Of a stretch of DNA of 64,000 bases, positions 55,478-64,000 are shown piece by piece. The position numbers and the translations under genes are program-made. The notes beneath the pieces were generated by a model. That model saw nothing but the letters and a program-made list of their open reading frames with translations. It was not told the DNA's origin and did no database searches. The stretch covers positions 1-64,000 of the forward strand of contig MOWL01000032.1 of the NCBI GenBank assembly GCA_002110485.1, given 5' to 3'. Position 1 is the stretch's first letter. Every line of letters starts with the position of its first letter. The stretch is from Emergomyces orientalis (taxonomy: Eukaryota; Ascomycota; Eurotiomycetes; Onygenales; Ajellomycetaceae).

Positions 55478-58444
55478 ATGGATGGGCAGGCGGTAGCTAC
55501 GACTGATATGATTTCTCTCAACATTTTGTCTTTTCTGCTTTTGTTGAGCATTCTTTTCAATAGTGTTCATTTGTGGAAGCCTCTGATTGGCCGATATGGC
55601 CGATATCGACAGTGGATAATGAAGGATGCGAGCGAACGCCCCACTGATAAGCTCAATTTGAATACCCATACCCCTATTCAACAAATGAAAGAAGAGAGAA
55701 ATGTTGAGAAAAGTGATAAGAAAAAAGACCTTCAGCAAAAAGATCTAAAGTGGATGTTGAAATTCCTTCTCTTTCTTGAGGATTTGAGATTTGAATATAA
55801 AAAGGATATTGATATTGATAGTATTGTTGAACTCTTTCTCTTATGTGAACAGAAGTCTTTTGTGCGTTCCTTTCTTTCTCAATATATGTCTTCCAAGCAT
55901 TCTCGGTCGGATTCTATTGCCCATCGTCAAACTCAGTCAGGAAAGGTCTCTGCAGCGCCCCCGAAAATAGAAGTTAGCAAAGAGAAGACAGAAGCTAGCA
56001 AAGAAAAGATGACTACACCCACTACTACCTCGTCCGGTCAGCCGACTCCCAATAGTGGACTGCCATATCAACGTCTTGTCATGCCGATGCCGATTCCTGG
56101 AGCACCTGGAGCCCCATTCTTTGATGGGAGAAACATTACTGCTTTTGTTGATCGATATGAGGCAATGTGCACCTTGCATTTCGTTGCAGGAATCGATGCT
56201 CTGGCGGTATTACGGAACTATTGTACCATGGAACTGCAGGGCCATATCGATCAGCTTGTCTTGGATCATAAGACATGGGAAATGGTTAAAAAGCAGTTGC
56301 TTGCCGATTTCTGGCGCGAAGATGCTCACCAACAGATGTATAATCAATCTTACCTCCATGCATTGTGCAACAAAACCCATTCTACCAGCCAGGAGATCCT
56401 CGTCTACTGCCGTCAATTCCGCGCAGTTGCGATGCCTCTCATTTGCAAGAATGAATTGCAACAATCTCTTGCTTGTATCTGGTTTCTTCAAGGACTTTCA
56501 GAAGGTATTCGTGAAAAAGCTTTCCGCACTGCTGGATTTGATAAGGTTAGTCAATCTGGATGGGAACTGCCGAAGATCTGCGATGCTGTGTCTCAAATGC
56601 AGAAGACAAAGGAAGAGATTGCACGAGTTCTGGCACCTGATGTTTTCCCCAACTCTATTCCATCGATGCAGCCGTCTGCTCAGCCCGTGTTTAATCCGCC
56701 CACATTGAATGTGCCTGTGCCGACCGCTTCGGCGATGCCTGCTCCGGATGCGAAAACACAGAATCCGAGTGATAACATTCTTGAGAACCTTGTCAACCGA
56801 ATGGACGCGTTATCTCTGGCGATCGCTAGCATTCAAAACCAGGGAAACATGCAGCAAAATGTGACTGCTCCAAAGGTTCTTCTTACTCGAGGACGTGATC
56901 CTGCATTGGATTTGCCAAATGTGTCTTACTATGGAACTCAACGTGGACCTGGAGGCCCGTCTCGATCTCGATCTGGAAGCTTTGTTCAATACGATCGACC
57001 GCCGATGTCATGCTGGGGTTGCGGAGATTCAAACCATATGCTTCCAAATTGCTTAGCAATCGGCCGGCTCATCGATCAGGGCAAGATTCATCGGAATATG
57101 ATTGGAGAATACTATGAGGGTAATGTGATGAGAAAAGGCCCGAAGATTGCTGTCAACCGACTTGAGCCCCATATTGTTACAATTGAACGACTTTTGAAGC
57201 AAATGGCTGCACCGCCGACTGTCCCAACCGCGGATAAACTTCGGAATGATGGTAGTATCCGGGTATTTCCTGACGGATCCCCGATGCCATCGGTGAATGC
57301 CGTAAGCATATGTGATATTGGATTTGATAGTGGCCCTGAGGAAGGTGATATGACCGATAGTGAGATGGAGGAGATTGTTAGTGTAATGGCTGCTTCCACT
57401 TCTACTGAGAAGGATAAGGCCTCTTCTATGAATAAAAATCAAGCAACGCTTTCCGGACGAATTGAGAAGGAGAAGAGACTGCCAACAACACATTCTCGGC
57501 GCAATGGCAGGTATTCAGATGGGAAATCAGTTTCTTTTGCTCAAGATGTGATCTCTGCTTCACAGGAAGATGATGAGGATGATAATTCTCAACCTCTTCA
57601 TGATGAACAGCTTCAGGGCGGAAGTCCAAAGCTCGGAGACGGTGGAATTGTCCCAGATTCAGAAATGGCAGATGCTCCGCAGATTCAGAAGAAAACTGTT
57701 CTCTGCAGGCCTCGGAAACTCAAAGGGCCAAAGCTTTCTGCAGAAATGAAGAATAAAGACAATATGGCGATCGCGACGCGGCGAATATTTGAGAAGATCA
57801 TGCGCCAAGAAATCGGCGGAATTCAGATTAAAGATCTCATGGCATGCTCCACCCAACTCCAGCACATGTTCTTTCAAAATCTTCCCATCGAAGTTCAACA
57901 GCATATGATTCGGGATGATGCAGCCACCGTTGCCCTGGTTCAACCTGGCACTTCTGTTGCTGAGTATAATCCTCGTTGGAATCTCGTTTCGGTTGGACAC
58001 ATCAAGTTCACTGTCGGAATTGGAAAGGGGGAAACTGAGGCGATATTTGATGGAGGTGCGGAAATTAACTGTCTTGTTGAAAGAACTGCGTTAGATCTCG
58101 GTCTCATCATTCAAAGGGATGCTGTCAAACCTATTCTTGGAGCTGGGGGTCAGCAGAGTGGTGTCATTGGAATCTGCAAGGATGTTCCTGTTCGCCTTGG
58201 ATCTGTTATGGTGCCTCAGACATTCTTCATCATGGAACGCGGTTCTCATGATTGCATTCTCGGCCGACCATATGAAAACGCGACGCGTTTGGCAAGAACT
58301 ACAGATAACAAAGGCGGTGTTCTTGTTCACGTTTTTGATCCGAAGGATGAGAAGAATCAGGTGTCTTTTCTTGGTTATTCTCCCGGCGACCATGGAGATC
58401 GAAAGTTAGATGATCTTCGTGGCAAAGTGCAGACTTTAAACTAG
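55478..58444 (+). CDS. gag: A2 ORF1: Gag-protease polyprotein
   Basis: 988 codons from ATG 55478 to TAG 58442, open throughout. The N-terminus has a hydrophobic stretch (MISLNILSFLLLLSILFNSV, about residues 11-30) of membrane-anchor or signal type, unusual for a retrotransposon Gag. A lysine-rich coiled region and the gag core follow (GAPFFDGRNITAFVDRYE, WFLQGLSEGIREKAFR). A CCHC knuckle CWGCGDSNHMLPNC lies at about 57010-57050. The aspartic protease (GIGKGETEAIFDGGAEINCL, about 58021-58070) ends the ORF. The active-site triplet is DGG instead of the usual DSG or DTG. Protease is thus made with Gag, not Pol. The product would assemble virus-like particles in the cytoplasm. Confidence 0.88.
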   Translation: MDGQAVATTDMISLNILSFLLLLSILFNSVHLWKPLIGRYGRYRQWIMKDASERPTDKLNLNTHTPIQQMKEERNVEKSDKKKDLQQKDLKWMLKFLLFLEDLRFEYKKDIDIDSIVELFLLCEQKSFVRSFLSQYMSSKHSRSDSIAHRQTQSGKVSAAPPKIEVSKEKTEASKEKMTTPTTTSSGQPTPNSGLPYQRLVMPMPIPGAPGAPFFDGRNITAFVDRYEAMCTLHFVAGIDALAVLRNYCTMELQGHIDQLVLDHKTWEMVKKQLLADFWREDAHQQMYNQSYLHALCNKTHSTSQEILVYCRQFRAVAMPLICKNELQQSLACIWFLQGLSEGIREKAFRTAGFDKVSQSGWELPKICDAVSQMQKTKEEIARVLAPDVFPNSIPSMQPSAQPVFNPPTLNVPVPTASAMPAPDAKTQNPSDNILENLVNRMDALSLAIASIQNQGNMQQNVTAPKVLLTRGRDPALDLPNVSYYGTQRGPGGPSRSRSGSFVQYDRPPMSCWGCGDSNHMLPNCLAIGRLIDQGKIHRNMIGEYYEGNVMRKGPKIAVNRLEPHIVTIERLLKQMAAPPTVPTADKLRNDGSIRVFPDGSPMPSVNAVSICDIGFDSGPEEGDMTDSEMEEIVSVMAASTSTEKDKASSMNKNQATLSGRIEKEKRLPTTHSRRNGRYSDGKSVSFAQDVISASQEDDEDDNSQPLHDEQLQGGSPKLGDGGIVPDSEMADAPQIQKKTVLCRPRKLKGPKLSAEMKNKDNMAIATRRIFEKIMRQEIGGIQIKDLMACSTQLQHMFFQNLPIEVQQHMIRDDAATVALVQPGTSVAEYNPRWNLVSVGHIKFTVGIGKGETEAIFDGGAEINCLVERTALDLGLIIQRDAVKPILGAGGQQSGVIGICKDVPVRLGSVMVPQTFFIMERGSHDCILGRPYENATRLARTTDNKGGVLVHVFDPKDEKNQVSFLGYSPGDHGDRKLDDLRGKVQTLN

Positions 58445-58446
58445 AT

Positions 58447-61400
58447 ATGCTGAGTCCGATTGATCTTTGCGATGTTGAATGTGGTGGGCAAAGAAATGAT
58501 ATCAGATTCAGCGATCGCGATGTGGATAGCGGGGCAAATATTCTGCCGTGTTTTGAAAGCGGTGTGGGTGCGTCAGCCAATCAGACTTTTGGCGGCCCCG
58601 GGCCGCCAAAAGATTCAGCCAATCAGAGAACGCCGCCCCAAAACGCCCGAGAACCTCACAGGTTTTTCCCCGCCATCCTACATCAACAATTTTACCCGTC
58701 TACACATTCATCTTTTCCTTTCTCTAATTATTCAATATCCGAATCACGCCGTGTTCGTGGTGTGCAGCTTCATGATTTGTCTTTATATGCTTCTTCACGA
58801 TCTTCTCCTCGATCGCGCGGTCCAGTCGTTGCGACATTATACAAGCGAAAAGCCGATAAGATTCAACCTCTCGATGTGCCAACTACAGGTGGCGGGATTC
58901 CCGGCGGAACAGATAAGTGGAGAGAAATTCGCCAACAATGGTTCAAAGACAATGTGATTCCGGAGCAGGATCCGCCTTCGCCCTACGATCATTTCATTAC
59001 ACCCCGTTTCTCCGATTGCCCGCGAGGTTCGCGACTCACAGAGGAAAGGATCAAGAATCTGCGGATCGGATCGATGCTCACCCCACAGGAACGCGAACTT
59101 TTGATTGAGATTCTGCTTAGAAGAGAAAAAGCCCTCGCGTGGAGTTTTAAGGATTGCGGAACGCTTGCAAAAGAAGTCTCTCCACCTGTCAAGATTCGCG
59201 TTGCTCCGCATAAAGCATGGCAAGCGGCAGGATTTCCTATTCCTCGAAAGCTCGTCCCTACAATCATCAATATGCTTCGCGAACGCGTTGATTCTGGAGT
59301 TTATGAACATTGCCATGGTCCGTATCGAAATAAGTGGTTCCTCGTCAAGAAGAAAGAAGCTGGGAAATATCGCATTGTCAACGCGTGCATGGACATGAAC
59401 GCTGTCACTATTCGCGATGCGTATATTCCACCTAGTGCGGACGCGTTTGCTGAGGATTTCGCGGGAATGAAGATAACGAGCATGATGGATTTCTTTTCTG
59501 GATATGATCAAGTTCCTTTACACGAAGACAGCCGAGATATGACAGCTTTCCTTACCCCGATCGGGTTGCTTCGTCAGACAGCACTGCCACAAGGCGCGAC
59601 GAATTCTATTGCGCAGTTCTGCCGAATCATGGCACGCATTCTTCGATCGAACATACCGCATCAAGCAGACAATTTTATGGATGATATTGGTGTGAAAGGC
59701 CCGCGGACGCGTTACAATGATGAAGAAGTGATGCCAGGTATTCGGAAATTTGTCCTGGAGCATCTGCAAAACTTAGATGCCACCCTCATCAGCATAGAAC
59801 TCGCGGACACGTGTATCCAGGTTGGAAAGTCAGAATTCGCCTGCTCCGGTATGGTTCTAGTCGGATATGTTGTGGATGCTGACGGCAGGCGCCCCGAAGC
59901 TGCGAAAATCGTCAAAATCGTTGAGTGGCCGGATCCGACAGATGTCACGGGTGCCCGAGCTTTCTTAGGTGTTTGCGTTTACTATAGAATATGGATTCCG
60001 AATTTCGCTATCATTTCTATACCTATCTATATTCTATTCAAGAAGAACATTCCTTTTACCTGGGGTCTTGAACAAGTGAATGCAATGGCAATTTTGAAGA
60101 ATGCCCTGACAACTGCCCCTGCACTTTGCTGCATTGATTATTCTGAAGATGCCGGTGATATCGTGATGGCCACGGATGCCTGTCTTGAAGGATGGGGTGG
60201 AACGCTCAGCCAACGGGATAAATTGAATGGAAAGCTACACCCTTGCCGATATGAGAGCGGAATCTGGAGCCCCACTGAAGCAAAATATGATGCAGAAAAG
60301 CGAGAATGCCGCGCTGTGCTCAAGATGCTAAAGAAATGCTGTTATTATCTGTATGGCATTCACTTTATTCTGGAAACCGACGCGAAGACTCTAGTGGCAC
60401 AGCTCAATCAATCTGCCACTGACCTGCCTGGTGCTCTTGTTACTGGCTGGCTTGCCTGGATTCGGATGTTTGATTTTGAAGTTCGACATGTGCCTGGTTG
60501 GAAGCATACTGCTGCAGATGGGCTATCTCGTCGACCTCCTGCTGAGGGTGAGGTTCCTGAGGATCAAGATATCAATGATTTCATAGATGCAGAACTCAAC
60601 TATATTAGTGTTGCATCTTTGACGGTTCCTGATTTCGATGTCAGTGGCGTGGATGCTTCTGAGTCATCAGGTGTGCATGTTCTTTCACCTGATTATTCTG
60701 ATTGCAGTGAATCAATTGCGAGGTTTCTCACCACCATGAAGCGGCTGGATGATATACCACGTTCCGTCTTTTCTAAATGGCGCAAGCATGCACTTCGATA
60801 TATCGTCCAAGGTCAACATCTATTCCGACGATCAGGCAAGGGAATTCCTCTGAGACGCGTGGTTGATAACTCATCTGAGCAAAAGAATATTATTGCTTGG
60901 ATGCATGATGAATCTGGTCATAAGGGCCGTGAGGCCACAAACCACAAGATCACGCAGTGATATTGATGAAAAGGTATCTGGAAAGCTGTCAAGAATTATT
61001 GCAAAAGCTGCACAGTGTGCCAGCTGAGGGATGGCGCTCGCTTGGAAGAACCACTATATCCAACAAGCCGCAATTATCTATGGGACAAGTGGTGTATCGA
61101 TGTTGTCAAGTTTCCGAAGAACCGAGGCAAGTGATGTGCTGTTATTGCTCAGAATGATCTCACTGGCTGGGTGGAAGGCCGCCCTCTCGCTCGTGGAACA
61201 GCTGAGAACGTGGCGCAATTCATCTATGAGAATATCATTTGCCGACACGGCTGCTTTCAGGAATTAGTGTGTGGTGGCAGGCCGGAGAATCAAAAATGGA
61301 CTAAGATTCTCACTGCCAAATATCGTGTTAATCAAATAACCATCTCACCATACAATGCGAAGGCTAATGGCATGGTCGAACGCGGTCACCGCCCGATATC

Positions 61401-62106
61401 CGATGCGCTTTCAAAGCTAGCTGCAGATGGAAGAAGCTGGGTTAATCATTTCCATTCTGCGCTATGGGCAGATCGCGTCACCATTCGGCAATCTACTGGT
61501 GAAACCCCGTTCCGCCTGCAATATGGCTACGATGCTATCCTTCCAATAGAGCTTGACGTTCCAACTTGGCAAACACTTCCCTGGCAGACAGTGCAATCCC
61601 GTGCTGATTTGATATATATGCGTATTCGACAATTGGAAAAGAGAGATGAAGATCTGGAGGAGGCCGCTCATCACCTGCGCCGTGCGAGAGAGAAGAACCG
61701 AGATCTATTTGATGAAACTAAGCAATTAGTCCGAGAACCATTGCAGATAAGTGATTTGGTGCTTTTGCATGATACCAAGCTAGAAACGTCCTATTCTGCC
61801 AAGCTCAACTTCCGATGGCTGGGCCCGTATCGAATCCGAGAAGCAAACCATGAGAAAGGGACCTATCATCTGGAAGAGCTGGATGGTTCGCCGTTTCGAA
61901 ATACTACTGCAGGTAATAGGTTAAAAAGGTTCTATCTCCGAGACAATCAAATGCCGGTTGCAGAGAATAATATCAATGAAGCAAATGATATTGAAGAGGA
62001 AGAGGTGGATATGCAAGATACTGATAAGAAGAATTCTTTGAGGGGGGGTCAGGATGACTTGCAGTCATGGATCCCTCATGGTAAGGAGTTTGCAGTCATT
62101 ATCTGA
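58447..62106 (+). pseudogene. pol: A2 ORF2: RT-RNase H-integrase, four TGA stops in integrase
   Basis: ATG 58447 lies two bases after the ORF1 stop (TAG-AT-ATG) in another frame. One frame of 1,220 codons: RT with FSGYDQVPLHEDSRD, LPQGATNSIAQFCR and FMDD (about 59678); RNase H with ATDACLEGWGG, EKRECRAV and HVPGWKHTAADGLSRR. The integrase zinc finger begins HDESGHKGREATNHK (about 60906) and its CKSCTVC follows at about 61005. TGA codons at 60958, 60964, 60967 and about 61131 interrupt the frame at likely Trp or Arg positions. In the core, the first Asp (CIDVVKFPK) and the Glu (GMVERGH) remain, but the second Asp position reads CGGRPEN where DGGPEN is usual. A GPF/Y module (GPYRIREANHEKGTY) is present and there is no chromodomain. 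Confidence 0.9.
58574..58627 (+). promoter_or_regulatory. CCAAT-palindrome-CCAAT module, A2 proximal copy
   Basis: CAGCCAATCAGA (58574-58585), the perfect inverted repeat TTTTGGCGGCCC-C-GGGCCGCCAAAA (58587-58611), then CAGCCAATCAGA again (58616-58627). It lies within the first 60 codons of ORF2 and is translated there as SANQTFGGPGPPKDSANQ. Confidence 0.8.
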
Positions 62107-62527
62107 CTGCTGTTTTTCTTTGTATAATGATTTCCTTGTTGTTGTTTTCTTCATTCAAGTTGCTGTTTTCTTAGTCTCTATTTTTCATGATTCTGCTTCT
62201 TTCTTGCATGTTTTTCATGCATCATATCAGTTCCTTCTAATTTTAATCTCTTGATATTGTCTTTTCTTTGTTTTGTTTACTTTCTCTTTGATATTCAATT
62301 CTCTGGGTCAGATTGAAGCTGGCAGTGAATTTTATGAACTGCTGTCACCCTCGCTGCATGTTGACTGCTTTTCACATTATCTTCCAAAATTCACCTTGAG
62401 GAAGTATTATATTATTGACCTGCTCTGCCCAGATAATCATTTTTCTTTTTCAAATTGGCATTCAAGTCTCTTTTTCTATTTTTAATTCATTGATTTTTCC
62501 CCTATATTTCCTTATTTCATTACAAAG
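62107..62527 (+). other. A2 T-rich spacer before ORF3
   Basis: 421 bp of pyrimidine-rich noncoding sequence, nearly identical to A1 12531-12986. Candidate ORF3 leader or promoter. Confidence 0.4.
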
Positions 62528-63871
62528 ATGTCGAACCCCTCTAGCCAACACACTCTGGTACCGAGACCAGCGAGCCAGCTCGCTCTTGTGACATATGATA
62601 ACCATGTTTTTCATACGGCGATGGAGCTGCAAGCTTATGTCAATTCTCTGGGTCAGAATCCGCAGGTTCGCTACCAAGCACAATGTGAGATCGGTAATCT
62701 ACTCATGGGGCGCCATGAGGCGGCTCAAGATGAGGTTGCCGCATTCTATGAGTGGATGAGAAATGATGGATCCTGGCGCCAGGTGGTGGCCCAGCAAGCA
62801 TTTGATAACCAGACGGCGGAGCTTCAACGAGTTGCTGCTCAGGTAGCTGAACGGCGCGATCGCTGCGCCATAGCATATACTACATGCACCAGGATGTTGG
62901 GGAAAAGTTCGCGTGGATTCGTTCTGGCATATCATGACTTCAGAGCGGATGCAACGCGCCTGTCAAACCCTGGCCCTACATCACGAATATGCTTCTGCAA
63001 TCGGCCGGATCAATCAAGCAATGTGGGCTCGCATCACTCAGCCACCTCGACGAGGAGTTAAGCGATATAAGACGATTCATGTTGGCAGATATCGAAGCAG
63101 CGGCCGATTCCAATTTTATTGGCCAAGAGATCACACAAGGAAATCTTCAAGCTGCAGGTCTTATCTTTGGTCCTGGCGGAATTCTCACTGAAGATTCTAT
63201 GACAGTTGCTTCACCCCAGCCTCAAGAACGTGTTCCTATCCCCTCCCGATCAACATATGACTGGCCAGTCTCCTCTACCTTCTCCCCGTGTGTTGAACGT
63301 GATACGCCCCAGTGCACCCTCGCTTGGATCTCCTCAAGGTCTATACATAGTCCTCCTGTGCGTACTTCTCGCCGCGTCTCCAGCCAATCCTTGCTTTCGG
63401 ACGTCAGCAGCCTGTCTGCAGCCTTGTCAGACACCCCATCTTGCTGAACTTCTCAGCCCTGACCAAGTTGCGGAATTTGAGAATATGGGGGTTGATCAAG
63501 ATAGCCCTGCTTTGGTAGAGGCAACTGACAAGCAGCATACAACAGTGAACAGAGGATGCCGGTGTTCTCCCTATGTCCCTGTGGATGTGAAAGCGCAGCT
63601 TAGAGATGCAAAAGAAGATATTCTCTTCAACGGCAAGGGCAGTTCGCCGCAAGAATACATTGAGGAGTGGCGCAAGAGAGCGGTCACCGAAGGGATCCGG
63701 TGTTTCGAGATCATGATGGCTACAGAGGAGGAATTATTTGGAGAACGTAGCTGTTTCTATTGTCTGAAGAGGAACATCCCCCTCGCCTCAATTGAGGGAG
63801 ATCGCGCTGTCGCCGAGGGCGAGGCTATGCAGATTCCGGTGCATGGCCGCGAGAATGCGCCCGCCGAATAG
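62528..63871 (+). pseudogene. A2 ORF3 remnant: frameshifted, C-terminal dioxygenase-like half deleted
   Basis: ATG 62528; colinear with A1 ORF3. Compared with A1 there are single-base changes in homopolymers: +T near 62898, +T near 63080, +T near 63233, -T near 63338 and +C near 63434. A 1.29-kb deletion at about 63612 joins AGAGATGCAAA to AGATATTCTCTTC. The deletion removes the whole HID...PHLPH region seen in A1 (14075-15360). The last segment (EYIEEWRKRAVTE, ERSCFYCLKRNIPLA) and the TAG at 63869 are retained. Confidence 0.82.
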
Positions 63872-63881
63872 CCGCAGCCAT

Positions 63882-63932
63882 CAGCCAATCATGTTTTCCC
63901 GGCCCCGGGCCGTCAAAAGATTGACCAATCAC
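63882..63932 (+). promoter_or_regulatory. CCAAT-palindrome-CCAAT module, A2 distal copy
   Basis: CAGCCAATCA (63882-63891), inverted repeat CGGCCC-C-GGGCCG (63900-63912) and GACCAATCAC (63923-63932). It shares the order and the AAAAGATT linker with 58574-58627, and lies just after the ORF3 stop and upstream of the expected 3' LTR. Confidence 0.75.
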
Positions 63933-64000
63933 GATCGCGCTGTTGCCAATTTGCCGCATCTTGCCACTGTCGCTGTGTTGATCACATTCTGCTTACTTGT

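Larger units (their letters stand above)
55103..64000 (+). mobile_element. Ty3/gypsy retrotransposon copy A2 (runs off the window edge)
   Basis: 5' LTR, primer-binding site, ORF1 (gag-protease), ORF2 (RT-RNase H-integrase), T-rich spacer and a deleted ORF3. By comparison with A1 the 3' LTR should begin about 200 bp beyond the window. It is much less mutated than A1 and so approximates the ancestral sequence, yet ORF2 carries four TGA stops and ORF3 is frameshifted and deleted. Confidence 0.93.

Overview
The window is the end of a chromosome of a filamentous ascomycete. It opens with 13 perfect CCCTAA telomere units and then consists mostly of nested, largely decayed retrotransposons. Spliceosomal introns, DUF3435-type recombinase remains and directional C-to-T/G-to-A decay of repeats (the pattern left by repeat-induced point mutation, RIP) fit this. 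The only clearly conserved host-type gene (20962-23122) resembles, from memory, a conserved protein of Eurotiomycetes (Aspergillus/Onygenales relatives); that placement is inference.

Layout. 1-78 telomere. 79-16257: Ty3/gypsy copy A1, cut by the telomere on its left, mutated by RIP in its left two thirds, and split by a younger chromodomain Ty3/gypsy element B (1287-9108, minus strand, two 282-bp LTRs, 5-bp target duplication). 16258-20093: the 3' part of LINE C, interrupted at its left end by the A1 LTR. 20962-23122: intact two-exon gene. 24007-27429: decayed Ty3/gypsy element F, ended by a MITE-like inverted-repeat element (27430-27772). 28799-31443: dead DUF3435 (Starship-captain-like) tyrosine recombinase. 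32581-47015: very AT-rich Tad-like LINE D, which carries two 5'-truncated copies of itself and a second LINE (E, 41341-46778, minus strand) inserted in its 3' UTR; each of the three insertions has a 13-14 bp target duplication. 47018-49660: Myb/SANT-like gene with a CCAAT/TATA promoter. 51328-53040: divergent pair of a small protein-kinase-like gene and a gene of unknown function. 55103-64000: second Ty3/gypsy copy A2, much less mutated, running off the right edge.

The most interesting object is the A family. Beyond Gag-protease (ORF1) and RT-RNase H-integrase (ORF2) it carries a third open frame of about 876 codons (A1 12987-15617). This frame is not envelope-like; its C-terminal half has a pattern compatible with a Fe(II)/2-oxoglutarate dioxygenase fold. 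A2 has lost exactly that half through a microhomology deletion. A also contains two copies of a module made of a CCAAT box, a GC-rich palindrome and a second CCAAT box. Unrelated element B carries eight copies of GACCAATCACCA in its leader. The core GACCAATCAC is shared by A, B and the promoter of the SANT-like gene, which suggests several elements rely on a host CCAAT-binding factor.

No tRNA, rRNA or CRISPR feature was recognised. Stop codons in decayed elements are mainly TGA (also TAG and TAA) at expected Trp, Arg or Gln codons, so most element genes are called as pseudogenes. Family names come from motif recognition by eye, not from database searches.
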